DNA of 64,000 nucleotides from Pseudomonas viridiflava. Its GTDB lineage: Bacteria; Pseudomonadota; Gammaproteobacteria; Pseudomonadales; Pseudomonadaceae. The position numbers were made by a program, and so were the translations under genes. Positions 38,327 through 46,875 of this stretch are shown here, in pieces (within the stretch, counting starts at the first letter, position 1; every line of letters starts with the position of its first letter). The notes beneath the pieces are model-generated. The model saw only the letters and a program-made list of their open reading frames with translations. It searched no databases and was not told where the DNA came from. The stretch is from contig NZ_UUIS01000027.1 in NCBI RefSeq assembly GCF_900589395.1, positions 131,002 through 195,001 of the forward strand. The letters are read 5' to 3'.

Positions 38327-39369
38327 GCCTTTTCCTCCAGAACACGCCAGCGCAGTTTTTCACCGGCGCGCAGCGGGATAACGTTCAGTTCACCAAACGG
38401 CAGGCTGGCAGGCGCTGTCCATTCGTCGCGAATCAAAGTGATGGTGTCCTGGTTGACAGGCAAACCGTAGAAAGCCGGACCATGCAGGCTGGCAAAGCCT
38501 TCGAGCCTGTCCAGGGCGTTACGCTGCTCGAACGCCTCGGCATACAGCTCGATGGCGGCGTACGCGGTGTAGCAGCCGGCACAGCCGCAAGCGGCTTCCT
38601 TGGCGTGCTGGGCATGAGGCGCCGAGTCGGTGCCCAGAAAGAACTTGCGGCTCGCACCGGTGGCGGCGTCAAGCAAGGCCACCTGGTGTGTATTGCGCTT
38701 GAGAATCGGCAGGCAATAGAAGTGCGGACGAATGCCGCCTACCAGCATGTGATTGCGGTTATACAGCAAGTGATGCGCGGTAATGGTCGCGGCCACATTG
38801 CTTGATGCCTCGTTGACGAACTGCACGGCGTCAGCGGTCGTGATGTGCTCGAACACTACCTTGAGCGTCGGGAAGCGCTCGACGACGCGGCGCAGATGTT
38901 CGTCGATGAACAGCTTCTCGCGGTCGAACACGTCAACTTCGCTGCGGGTCACTTCGCCATGCACCAGCAACAGCAGCCCGACTTCGGCCATGGCTTCAAG
39001 GGCCGGGTAGATCTTGTCCAGGCCCGTGACGCCGGAATCGGAATTGGTGGTGGCGCCGGCCGGGTACAGCTTGGCCGCGTAGACAAAGCCACTGGCCTTG
39101 GCGGTGCGGATGTCTTCGGCCGTGGTCTGGTCGGTCAGGTACAGCACCATCAGAGGTTCGAAGCGGCTGCCCGCGGGCCGTGCTGCCAGGATGCGCTGGC
39201 GGTAGGCGTCGGCTTGTTGCGCGTTGCGCACCGGAGGCACCAGGTTGGGCATGATGATGGCGCGGCCAAAGGTGCGCGCAGCGTCGGCAACGGTATGAGG
39301 CAACACAGCTCCGTCACGGAGATGGATGTGCCAGTCGTCGGGACGCAATAGGGTCAGGCGGTCGGACAT
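38323..39369 (-). CDS. pyrC: dihydroorotase
   Basis: PyrC cyclises carbamoyl aspartate in pyrimidine synthesis. The 348-residue class II enzyme has the metal-binding HIHLRDG near residue 15, [11 protein letters not shown] with the carboxylated Lys, and [13 protein letters not shown] with the catalytic Asp. It is the first gene of a pyrC-rnt pair. Confidence 0.96.
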   Translation of the reverse strand: MSDRLTLLRPDDWHIHLRDGAVLPHTVADAARTFGRAIIMPNLVPPVRNAQQADAYRQRILAARPAGSRFEPLMVLYLTDQTTAEDIRTAKASGFVYAAKLYPAGATTNSDSGVTGLDKIYPALEAMAEVGLLLLVHGEVTRSEVDVFDREKLFIDEHLRRVVERFPTLKVVFEHITTADAVQFVNEASSNVAATITAHHLLYNRNHMLVGGIRPHFYCLPILKRNTHQVALLDAATGASRKFFLGTDSAPHAQHAKEAACGCAGCYTAYAAIELYAEAFEQRNALDRLEGFASLHGPAFYGLPVNQDTITLIRDEWTAPASLPFGELNVIPLRAGEKLRWRVLEEKA

Positions 39370-39519
39370 TGGGGATTCCAGGCGGTTCGAACTCGCGGAA
39401 TGCTACCGGAAAAGACAGTCTCAGGCACTCGCTATCAAGTTTTGTAGGAAGTTACCGATAGCAAGCCATCAGGTCGGCATTTTTCTGTTTTGCCGCCAAT
39501 TTTTTACGTGGAGCCTCCC

Positions 39520-40476
39520 GTGCGCCAGCGATATCTAGCCCTGCTCAGTCTCGTCGTCAGCCTTCCGGCGGCCGCGGTCAATTTCCAGACGCGTCTGGAA
39601 AGCGTCGAGTGGAAGGTCGAGGGCGATCAATTCGAATGCCGTCTCAGCCAGGCCATCACTGACCTGGGTGCCGGAGAGTTCGTGCGCCGCGCAGGCGAAC
39701 AGGCAATATTTCGCCTGAAGGCTTCATACAACACATTGGGCAACGGCTCTGCCACGCTCCTGGCGGCTGCCTCTCCCTGGCAGCCGGGGCGCGGCGACAT
39801 CAACCTGGGGTCGGTGCGGGTCAGCAACGGTGAGATTCCTTTCAATACCACCCAGGCGCAGGCCGGCCGCCTGATCACCGGCCTGCTCGAAGGCCGCAGC
39901 CCGGTCATCCGCCATTACGCCCGCGACGGTGGTGGCAATCTCGAAGTGCGCTTGTTGCCGGCCAGGTTCCGCGAGGCCTTTGGCGAGTATCAGGCCTGCA
40001 CGGCCAGGCTGCTGCCGATGAACTTCGATCAGATCAAACAGGCCGAGGTCGGTTTTCCGGGAGGCGGTATCGAACTCGATGCCAAGGCCAAGGCGCGCCT
40101 GGACAACATGCTGGCTTATCTGAAGGCCGATCCGACGGTCAACCATATCGAGCTGGACGGCCACTCCGACAACAGCGGCAATCGCCTGACCAACCGCGAC
40201 CTGTCACGACGTCGCGCCTTGGCGGTCATGGACTACCTCAAGGCCAATGGCGTGCCTGAAGAGCAGATCACGCTGCGCTTTCATGGTGAGCGCTATCCGC
40301 TGGCGGCCAACACCAATAACGCCAATCGCGCCCGCAACCGGCGGGTCAATGTGCAGCTGGAGCGTGTAGCGCCTCAGGATCGCCCGGCGCCCGTCGAGGC
40401 GCCCGCGGTCGCGCCGGCGGCCAGCATGCCGGCGCCGTTGCCGGCCCCGACAGCAGCGCCTGCCAAGTCATCCTGA
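39520..40476 (+). CDS. motY: flagellar motor T-ring protein MotY
   Basis: MotY is a periplasmic protein that anchors stators around the flagellar basal body. The 318-residue product has a signal peptide (MRQRYLALLSLVVSLPAAA), an N-terminal MotY domain (FQTRLESVEWKVEGDQFECRLSQAI) and an OmpA-type peptidoglycan-binding domain (HIELDGHSDNSGNRLTNRDLSRRRA). A Pro/Ala-rich tail of ~40 residues follows. Start is GTG at 39520 with GGAG six bases before. The neighbours pyrC, rnt and argG are the same as in P. aeruginosa, where motY was characterised. Confidence 0.92.
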   Translation: MRQRYLALLSLVVSLPAAAVNFQTRLESVEWKVEGDQFECRLSQAITDLGAGEFVRRAGEQAIFRLKASYNTLGNGSATLLAAASPWQPGRGDINLGSVRVSNGEIPFNTTQAQAGRLITGLLEGRSPVIRHYARDGGGNLEVRLLPARFREAFGEYQACTARLLPMNFDQIKQAEVGFPGGGIELDAKAKARLDNMLAYLKADPTVNHIELDGHSDNSGNRLTNRDLSRRRALAVMDYLKANGVPEEQITLRFHGERYPLAANTNNANRARNRRVNVQLERVAPQDRPAPVEAPAVAPAASMPAPLPAPTAAPAKSS

Positions 40477-40594
40477 GCTCGCCAAGGTCCGCTCATGCTG
40501 TCGCCTGGTGGTCACAAGCTGTCGCGCCACTGTAAATCTGCTGCTTTGAACGGTAGACTCGACGGTTTTCCGTACAACCTGGTGGAGTGATGGC

Positions 40595-41812
40595 ATGGCG
40601 GACGTAAACAAGGTCGTTCTGGCGTATTCCGGTGGCCTGGATACTTCAGTGATCCTGAAGTGGCTGCAAGATACCTATAACTGCGAAGTGGTGACGTTCA
40701 CCGCTGACCTGGGGCAGGGCGAGGAGGTCGAGCCTGCACGTGCCAAGGCACAGGCCATGGGCGTGAAAGAGATCTACATCGACGACCTGCGCGAAGAATT
40801 CGTGCGCGATTTCGTCTATCCGATGTTCCGTGCCAACACTGTCTACGAAGGCGAGTACCTGCTGGGTACTTCCATCGCACGTCCTCTGATCGCCAAGCGC
40901 CTGATCGAAATCGCCAATGAGACCGGCGCTGACGCCATCTCTCATGGTGCGACCGGCAAAGGCAACGACCAGGTGCGTTTCGAACTGGGCGCCTACGCCC
41001 TCAAGCCAGGCGTCAAGGTCATCGCCCCATGGCGCGAATGGGACCTGCTGTCGCGCGAGAAACTGATGGATTACGCTGAAAAGCACGCCATCCCGATCGA
41101 GCGTCATGGCAAGAAGAAATCGCCTTACTCCATGGACGCCAACCTGCTGCACATCTCGTATGAGGGCGGCGTGCTGGAAGACACCTGGACCGAGCACGAA
41201 GAAGACATGTGGCGCTGGACCCGGTCGCCTGAAGATGCGCCCAACACCCCGACCTACCTTGAGCTGACCTACCGCGCCGGCGACATCGTTGCCATTGATG
41301 GCAAGGACCTCACCCCGGCCCAGGTACTGGCCGAGCTGAACCGCATTGGCGGCGAAAACGGGATCGGTCGCCTCGACATCGTCGAGAACCGCTACGTGGG
41401 CATGAAGTCGCGCGGCTGCTACGAGACGCCGGGCGGCACCATCATGCTGCGCGCTCACCGCGCCATCGAGTCGATCACCCTGGACCGCGAAGTGGCTCAC
41501 CTCAAGGATGAGCTGATGCCGCGCTACGCCAGCCTGATCTACACCGGCTACTGGTGGAGCCCTGAGCGTCTGATGCTGCAACAGATGATCGATGCCTCCC
41601 AGGCGCACGTGAACGGCGTGGTACGCCTGAAACTGTACAAGGGCAACGTGATCGTCGTGGGCCGCAAGTCTGATGATTCGCTGTTCGATGCCAACATCGC
41701 GACCTTCGAAGAAGACGGTGGCGCCTACAACCAGGCCGACGCGGCGGGCTTCATCAAGCTCAATGCCTTGCGCATGCGTATTGCCGCGAACAAGAACCGC
41801 AAGCTGTTCTAA
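40595..41812 (+). CDS. argG: argininosuccinate synthase
   Basis: ArgG couples citrulline and aspartate using ATP. The 405-residue protein begins [24 protein letters not shown] with the PP-loop and has [15 protein letters not shown] and [23 protein letters not shown]. It follows argF in the pathway but is monocistronic here, ending at a 12-bp hairpin. Confidence 0.98.
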   Translation: MADVNKVVLAYSGGLDTSVILKWLQDTYNCEVVTFTADLGQGEEVEPARAKAQAMGVKEIYIDDLREEFVRDFVYPMFRANTVYEGEYLLGTSIARPLIAKRLIEIANETGADAISHGATGKGNDQVRFELGAYALKPGVKVIAPWREWDLLSREKLMDYAEKHAIPIERHGKKKSPYSMDANLLHISYEGGVLEDTWTEHEEDMWRWTRSPEDAPNTPTYLELTYRAGDIVAIDGKDLTPAQVLAELNRIGGENGIGRLDIVENRYVGMKSRGCYETPGGTIMLRAHRAIESITLDREVAHLKDELMPRYASLIYTGYWWSPERLMLQQMIDASQAHVNGVVRLKLYKGNVIVVGRKSDDSLFDANIATFEEDGGAYNQADAAGFIKLNALRMRIAANKNRKLF

Positions 41813-41830
41813 ACGCGCTCCCCGGGTGTC

Positions 41831-41860
41831 GCAATGCAGCCCTGCCAGGGGCTGCATTGC
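41831..41860 (+). terminator. hairpin after argG
   Basis: GCAATGCAGCCC (41831-41842) pairs perfectly with GGGCTGCATTGC (41849-41860). A clear T-run is missing. It lies between the convergent argG and mvaT-like genes and could serve both. Confidence 0.65.
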
Positions 41861-41878
41861 ATGATTCCATGCCCTGCT

Positions 41879-42154
41879 TCACGGCTTGACGCGGGATTTA
41901 CCTGCCTTGCCCACCTTGCTGGCCTTGTAGACGGCTGACGGTTCGCGCAGATCGGGCGAGGGCTGCAGCAGCGACCCGGGAATAAAACCCGACAATTGTT
42001 CGAGTTGCAGGTTGTGGCGTTTCAACAGGGTCAGCAGTTTCTTTTCAAACGCCAGTTCATTGGAAAGTTGCTCGTCATGTTTGAGTGATTCAAGCCGGTC
42101 CTGCTGAATCTTCAACGCCTGTTGCAATGCTCGGAATTCGTTCAGTATTGACAT
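41879..42154 (-). CDS. short MvaT-like protein without DNA-binding domain
   Basis: The 91-residue product begins MSILNEFRALQQALKIQQDR and continues through LSNELAFEKKLLTLLKRHNLQL, a clear match to the coiled-coil oligomerisation half of MvaT/MvaU, the H-NS-like silencers of Pseudomonas (about 120 residues). The C-terminal DNA-binding part, including the GGNHKTLKEWK motif, is absent; instead a short Lys-rich tail (YKASKVGKAGKSRVKP) ends the protein. No remnant of that domain follows the stop; the argG hairpin comes next. Start is the ATG at 42154 with GGAA upstream; an ATG at 42226 would add an unrelated 24-residue extension. It may modulate full-length MvaT by forming mixed oligomers. Confidence 0.75.
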   Translation of the reverse strand: MSILNEFRALQQALKIQQDRLESLKHDEQLSNELAFEKKLLTLLKRHNLQLEQLSGFIPGSLLQPSPDLREPSAVYKASKVGKAGKSRVKP

Positions 42155-42482
42155 GGTCGTTCCATTGGGATGATCGTGAGGGAGAGGGTCGGTAAGTAGC
42201 GAGTCGATAAAGTAAAAAATGTTCATGTGTCTTCTCGCGGTGTGCGTGTAACAGATTAGTCTTGTTCATGAATGAGCGCGCTCTGCAGCGGATGCTGGCG
42301 CTGCGCATTCAATTCGGGGTAACGTGTTATTCACTAATGAATTTTTAAAAGCCTTACTTGCCATTGAGGTGAATCCAATGCGCTGTGTAGATGATTCCTA
42401 CATTAACTAAGGTCATTGTCCGGGATGGGCTTTGTTGTCACCCTGTACCCAGGCCTGCCAGGGCCTGGGCACGGTGACGCGA
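42155..42482. other. 328-bp AT-rich spacer upstream of mvaT-like gene
   Basis: It holds the presumed promoter of the MvaT-like gene, an AT-rich dyad ATTCA-CTAA-TGAAT (42329-42342), and an 8-bp hairpin CCCAGGCC/GGCCTGGG (42448-42469) just after the end of the double-HTH gene. No ORF is supported. Confidence 0.5.
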
Positions 42483-43010
42483 TCAAGGGGTATCGACGGG
42501 GAGCTGTTGCCTGAATTCAAACCGGTACGCCCTGCCGATGTTCCATACCTGGCGGGTGTTCAGCCCCAGAATCTGCGCAATCTCCGGTACCGTGTAACCC
42601 AGGGCCGAGTAATGCATGGCGTGGCCGGCCAGCACGTCGTCGACATCCAGCGCCTCGGCCCGGGCCTGGCAGGAGCCCTCTGCGACGGGGCGACTGAAAT
42701 TGATCTTGAGGCCATGTGCCAGGGCCAGCTGACGGATTTCCTTCTTGTTCATGCGCAGCGAATACTGCAGGGAAGACATCCCTGCGCCCTTGTCGACCAG
42801 GCCCTTGAGCAGCTCGAGTTTGGCTTGCAGGTCAAGTTCCGGTTCGCGGGTATTTTGTTCTTGTTCGGACGCACTGTCCGGACGGACTGAAGAGGTGCCG
42901 TCGGCAATCACGGCAATGACACCGCCTTGGGCAACAAACTCTTCCACCGCCGCTTTGAGGTCCAGGGGAGTGGTTGATCGGGTGGCCGAGCGTGAGGGTT
43001 TGTTATTCAT
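42483..43010 (-). CDS. hypothetical protein with two putative HTH segments
   Basis: The 175-residue protein is not recognised. The N-terminus has an EFVAQGGVIAVI segment like the FLxxGGxI motif of several small Pseudomonas regulators. Two helix-turn-helix-like stretches follow: LKGLVDKGAGMSSLQYSLRMNKKEIRQLA and YSALGYTVPEIAQILGLNTRQVWNIGR. AAGGA lies before the ATG. It is transcribed toward the MvaT-like gene and is flanked by low-GC sequence, suggesting acquisition or relaxed selection. I infer a DNA-binding regulator. Confidence 0.65.
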   Translation of the reverse strand: MNNKPSRSATRSTTPLDLKAAVEEFVAQGGVIAVIADGTSSVRPDSASEQEQNTREPELDLQAKLELLKGLVDKGAGMSSLQYSLRMNKKEIRQLALAHGLKINFSRPVAEGSCQARAEALDVDDVLAGHAMHYSALGYTVPEIAQILGLNTRQVWNIGRAYRFEFRQQLPVDTP

Positions 43011-44138
43011 GAGTCATTCCTTTTTGAACAGGGTTACACACACGGCCATTCAAAAAGAACCGTCAGGCCGTCCGGGCCGTGACCAAAGGGATAGAGTTGA
43101 TTGGCCATGTTTAAGTTGATTAAGTCCGTTCGACGCCAAAGAGCTCATCAGAAAACACAATAACCAGGGCGCCCGTATAGGAGGCGGCTGCACCGGCTCG
43201 GGCAAGTAGGTGTTATCAGTGTCTGGTAAAGGGACGTTGTTAAAAAAGTAACGACTGGTAATAGGTTTTGCAAGTAAAAATTGGAAGGCTACATAAAAGC
43301 ACTTATTCGTGTGGTAAGTGTCTTACATGTTTTATTGTAATGTCTGTTACTTGTGTAGTCCCTTTCTTCTTTTGCATCTGGGGTCTGGATTCGGCGTCGG
43401 AGATGGTATTAGCTCACTGTCGAAGGGGTCTGTCATGTCTGTCAGACAAGTCCGCACGGTACGTGATGCTTGACGCGGTATGCACTCGTTCGGTGCGAAA
43501 CCTGTAAGGTATTTCTGAATATTTTGTGGTCTGACTCCCGAAATAGATATATGTACGAAAAGAGTGTCAGCTTGCGTGTAGTTTTAAACAGCGGGCTGGC
43601 ACTTGGCCTTGCGTTTGTTGATATCAAGGCACTGGCTGATCGGTCGATCACGTAAAAGACAAGGGGCTGCAGGTCAGTGTCGAAGTTGGATGGTCGTGGC
43701 ACCTGCGGCGTGCATAGGTCATGGAAACAGGCGGGCTGCCTGTGTTCGATGATGCTGGCACTTTGCTGAGTGACGTTTTGCCCACCGCCCGCCTGTCCGA
43801 TAAATAACCACGGGCGCCCCATGAAATGTTCATGTTCATGAGGTCATTGCCTGAAACGGGTTTTTTTTGCATGTGCGCGGGGCAGGACGTGTCGAAAATG
43901 GAACAGGCGGCTCTACCACGGCGTTCCGGAAAACAATCACTCCACCGGATTTGAAGGGATAACTTGTGGCGATCATTGAAGACTCGTCAGTTATGGCGAG
44001 ATTTGTAGGAAAGTTCTCCTGTAAGTGTGGGAATGGTCTTTGGCTGTTGGTCTTAAGGGGGGCGCGCCATGCAAAGCACTAAACGACTAGGCTATTGTGC
44101 TGACTCTGAAAATTCGAATAGCAAAAATTGGACTGCTC
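43011..44138. other. 1.1-kb AT-rich region without a supported gene
   Basis: This is the longest gene-free stretch in the window and is visibly AT-richer. It holds ACAGGCGGGC (43727-43736) with its exact inverse GCCCGCCTGT (43787-43796), a T8 run at 43861-43868, and a BvgA-like inverted repeat near 44005. Short ORFs here (for instance 43268-43507 plus and 43442-43822 minus) have no protein-like pattern. A small RNA ending near the T8 run is possible but not shown. Confidence 0.5.
44003..44024. promoter_or_regulatory. BvgA-like inverted repeat upstream of response regulator
   Basis: TAGGAAAGTTCTCCT lies in a 22-bp imperfect dyad (7 of 11 pairs match). TAGGAAA is the inverse of the TTTCCTA heptad bound by BvgA. 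It is 115 bp before a BvgA-type regulator gene, so autoregulation is possible. Confidence 0.4.
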
Positions 44139-44765
44139 ATGAATAAAGTGCTGATCGTGGATGATCATCCAGTCATTCGCCTTGCCGTACGCATGCTGAT
44201 GGAGCGCCATGGTTACGAAGTCATCGCCGAGACTGACAACGGCGTTGACGCACTGCAACTGGCTCGCGAGCACTTGCCTGACATCGTGATTCTGGATATC
44301 GGCATTCCCAAGCTGGACGGCCTGGAGGTGATTGCCCGGCTGTCCGCCATGTCGCTGCCTTTCAAGGTGCTGATCCTGACGTCCCAGGCGCCCGGGCATT
44401 TCTCCATGCGTTGCATGCAGGCAGGAGCGGCAGGGTATGTATGCAAGCAGCAGGACCTGACCGAGTTGTTGAGTGCGATCAAGGCAGTCCTGTCGGGGTA
44501 CAGCTACTTTCCCAACCAGGCGTTGCACACGGTGCGCTCAAGCATGGGCAATGCCAGTGAGGCCGACATGGTCGATCGCCTCTCGGGCCGGGAAATGATG
44601 GTGTTGCAACAGCTGGCCCGGGGCAAGACCAACAAGGAAATAGCCGACAGCATGTTCCTGAGCAACAAGACCGTCAGCACTTACAAGACACGCCTGCTGC
44701 TCAAGCTCAATGCCCATTCGCTGGTCGATCTCATCGAGTTGGCGCAGCGCAATGGCCTGGTCTGA
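44139..44765 (+). CDS. orphan LuxR/FixJ-type response regulator (BvgA/RocA-like)
   Basis: The 208-residue regulator has a receiver domain (acidic pair DD8-9, phospho-acceptor Asp53 in IVILDIGIPKLDG, Lys in the VCKQQDL loop) and a LuxR-type HTH at ~147-200 (SGREMMVLQQLARGKTNKEIADSMFLSNKTVSTYKTRLLLKLN). The order and spacing resemble BvgA, EvgA and the RocA group. No kinase lies nearby. The ATG at 44139 fits the family start MNKVLIVDDHP. It follows the AT-rich 1.1-kb spacer, so it probably has complex upstream control. Confidence 0.87.
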   Translation: MNKVLIVDDHPVIRLAVRMLMERHGYEVIAETDNGVDALQLAREHLPDIVILDIGIPKLDGLEVIARLSAMSLPFKVLILTSQAPGHFSMRCMQAGAAGYVCKQQDLTELLSAIKAVLSGYSYFPNQALHTVRSSMGNASEADMVDRLSGREMMVLQQLARGKTNKEIADSMFLSNKTVSTYKTRLLLKLNAHSLVDLIELAQRNGLV

Positions 44766-44780
44766 GGCACAAGAAGGTTT

Positions 44781-44960
44781 TCAGAGGTCGAAGTCGTAAT
44801 CAGCCAGCTCCCTTTGCAGGCGCCGTTCTTCAAGCATGTTGTCGATGGTGCGGCGTTTGCTCAGATTGGTCTTGGCGGGCTCGACGGTGGGGGCGTCGCT
44901 GTCGTGCGCATCGATCACGAAGTCGTCTTCAATATCCAGTTGCTCTTTGCCGGTACTCAT
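44781..44960 (-). CDS. small PA3498-like conserved protein
   Basis: The 59-residue acidic protein (MSTGKEQLDIEDDFVI start, ELADYDFDL end) resembles the small PA3498 family found near nth in Pseudomonas. It has a charged C-terminal helix (RRTIDNMLEERRLQRELADYDF). Its function is unknown. The ATG at 44960 is used; longer upstream frames overlap nth and are rejected. Confidence 0.75.
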   Translation of the reverse strand: MSTGKEQLDIEDDFVIDAHDSDAPTVEPAKTNLSKRRTIDNMLEERRLQRELADYDFDL

Positions 44961-45067
44961 GCGATTTGACTCCAGGCTTAGGCTGTCATTGGCGCCTCTT
45001 ATAGCGCCAATCACCAGGCGGGTAAAAAAGATTTTTTCAATCGCCAAGGCCCGGATGACTCTATTCC

Positions 45068-45706
45068 TCAATCGTCGCAGGTCTTTTCCTTGTAGTCGCA
45101 CAAGTCTTCGATGCGGCAACTGCCGCAACGCGGCTTGCGTGCCTGGCACACGTAACGACCATGCAGGATCAGCCAGTGGTGGGCGTCAAGCAGGTAGGTT
45201 TTCGGGACGAATTTCATCAGCTGTTTTTCCACCTCGACCACATTCTTGCCGGGGGCCAGGCCGGTGCGATTGCTGACACGAAAAATATGCGTGTCCACCG
45301 CCATGGCGACCTGCCGGAAGGCCGTGTTCAACACCACATTGGCTGTCTTGCGTCCGACGCCGGGAAGCGCCTCAAGGGCTTCACGGGTCTGGGGGACTTC
45401 GCTGTTGTGCCGTTCGATCAGCAGCCGGCAGGTCTCGATGACGTTGCGGGCCTTGCTGTTGTACAAACCGATGGTCTTGATGTACGCCGACAACCCCTCG
45501 ACACCCAGCGCATAAATGGCTTCAGGCGTATTGGCCACCGGAAACAGGCGGGCGGTGGCCTTGTTGACGCTGACGTCGGTGGCCTGGGCAGACAGCGTGA
45601 CGGCGACCAGCAGTTCGAACGGCGTGGTGTAGGCCAGTTCGGTCCTGGGGTCCGGGTTATCTTCATGGAGCCTGCGAAAGATCTCCTGGCGTTTGGCGGC
45701 ATTCAT
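45068..45706 (-). CDS. nth: endonuclease III
   Basis: Nth is a DNA glycosylase/AP lyase that removes oxidised pyrimidines. The 212-residue protein has the HhH motif LPGVGRKTANVVLNTAF with the catalytic Lys, VDTHIFRVSNR with the catalytic Asp, and the C-X6-C-X2-C-X5-C iron-sulfur loop (CQARKPRCGSCRIEDLC). It lies 54 bp downstream of rnfB, on the same strand, as in other Pseudomonas. Confidence 0.96.
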   Translation of the reverse strand: MNAAKRQEIFRRLHEDNPDPRTELAYTTPFELLVAVTLSAQATDVSVNKATARLFPVANTPEAIYALGVEGLSAYIKTIGLYNSKARNVIETCRLLIERHNSEVPQTREALEALPGVGRKTANVVLNTAFRQVAMAVDTHIFRVSNRTGLAPGKNVVEVEKQLMKFVPKTYLLDAHHWLILHGRYVCQARKPRCGSCRIEDLCDYKEKTCDD

Positions 45707-45760
45707 GGTCGGTTTGTATCCTGGTCGAGCCTTCGGATGGGCCCTTGTGACGGGTTGGGG

Positions 45761-46786
45761 TTATTCGGCGGCACGTAGCGCCTGTTCGGCGTCCTGCACC
45801 TTGGCCTGCAAGGCAGCCAGTTGTTCGGCGGGGGCGCCAGCGGCGTGTGCCTTGTTGAGGCTGGCACGGGCCATGGCCAGCTGGATCTTGGCACGCTTGA
45901 GTGCAGCGATCGAGGGCCTGGGTTGTGACGGTGCCGGCGTATCGGGCAGAGCCTGCTCTGTCGGCATGAGCCCTTGCAGCACCTGCTCGGCAGCGTCGAG
46001 CTGTTGCTGGAGCTGAAGCAGGCGCATGGCCTGTTCACGAATGGGCGGATGGCCGAAAGCCTTGAGTGACTTGTTCAACTGTGCCTGGCACATGTTCACG
46101 GCAATCCTGGCGTGCTTTAGCGCTTGATTCTCAGGTGCCGGGTGCGGCGGCTCTGCACGGGGCGAACGAGGCTCGCAGAGATGCTGTGCCGGCCGTACAG
46201 GCGTTGCGGCAGCCGAACGTGGAGTGCGCCCCTGGCGCTGTTCGCGCTCACGCCGCAAGCGGGCGTTGCGCCGTTGATAACGCTGCCGTGCCAGGTTGCG
46301 CTTGCGGGTGCGCGCCTGCCGTTGCGCGGCGTCCAGCGTCAGGTCACCTGTCAGGTGTACATGGGCGGGTGGCAGCACCGCGCTGGTCGCAGGCAAGGGC
46401 AGCATGTCGATGCAGTCGACCGGGCAGGGCGCGACGCACAGGTCGCAACCGGTGCATTCATCCACCAGCACGGTGTGCATCAATTTGGCCGCACCGACGA
46501 TGGCATCGACCGGGCAGGCCTGGATGCATTTGGTGCAGCCAATGCATTCGGCTTCACGAATAAAGGCCACTTGCGCCGGCGCCGGGCCTCGCTCGGTCTC
46601 CAGCGCAGGCGCCTGGACGTTCAGCAGCCTGGCCAGGGCGGCAAGTGTCTCTTCGCCGCCCGGTGGGCATTTGTTGATGGCCTCGCCTTTGGCGATGCCT
46701 TCGGCATAGGGCATGCAGCCTGGATGCCCACACCTGCCACACTGGGTCTGTGGCAGCAGGGCGTCGATGCGTTGAATCAGGTTCAT
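45761..46786 (-). CDS. rnfB: orphan RnfB-like iron-sulfur protein without membrane anchor
   Basis: The 341-residue protein opens directly with the RnfB four-Cys cluster ([20 protein letters not shown] then KCPPGG), followed by two [4Fe-4S] ferredoxin motifs ([16 protein letters not shown] and [16 protein letters not shown]). The N-terminal membrane helix usual in RnfB is missing. After residue ~150 comes an Arg/Gln-rich and coiled-coil tail of about 190 residues. None of rnfA, C, D, G or E is present here; nth and metG flank it. It may act as a soluble electron carrier or belong to a remnant. Start is ATG at 46786; an upstream in-frame GTG adds four residues. Confidence 0.85.
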   Translation of the reverse strand: MNLIQRIDALLPQTQCGRCGHPGCMPYAEGIAKGEAINKCPPGGEETLAALARLLNVQAPALETERGPAPAQVAFIREAECIGCTKCIQACPVDAIVGAAKLMHTVLVDECTGCDLCVAPCPVDCIDMLPLPATSAVLPPAHVHLTGDLTLDAAQRQARTRKRNLARQRYQRRNARLRREREQRQGRTPRSAAATPVRPAQHLCEPRSPRAEPPHPAPENQALKHARIAVNMCQAQLNKSLKAFGHPPIREQAMRLLQLQQQLDAAEQVLQGLMPTEQALPDTPAPSQPRPSIAALKRAKIQLAMARASLNKAHAAGAPAEQLAALQAKVQDAEQALRAAE

Positions 46787-46826
46787 GGTTGTATCCACAG
46801 ACCGCAGCGGCCTGGCGGGGGCACAG

Positions 46827-46867
46827 AAAAGGCCCGATAACCGCCAAGGGCAGTTACCGGGCCTTTT
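46827..46867 (-). terminator. terminator of metG
   Basis: AAAAGGCCCG (46827-46836) pairs with CGGGCCTTTT (46858-46867), with an inner TAAC-GCC/GGC-GTTA stem. It lies between the metG stop and the rnfB start on the same strand. Confidence 0.8.
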
Positions 46868-46875
46868 ATGCGTTG

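Noticed and set aside
43268..43507. Small Cys-rich ORF on the plus strand
   Set aside because: No ribosome-binding site, irregular composition, and the surrounding spacer is AT-rich with open frames in several phases.
45761..46786. Possible frameshift explaining the missing RnfB membrane helix
   Set aside because: The 90 bp upstream of the start hold the metG terminator and no hydrophobic reading frame, so the helix is truly absent rather than out of frame.
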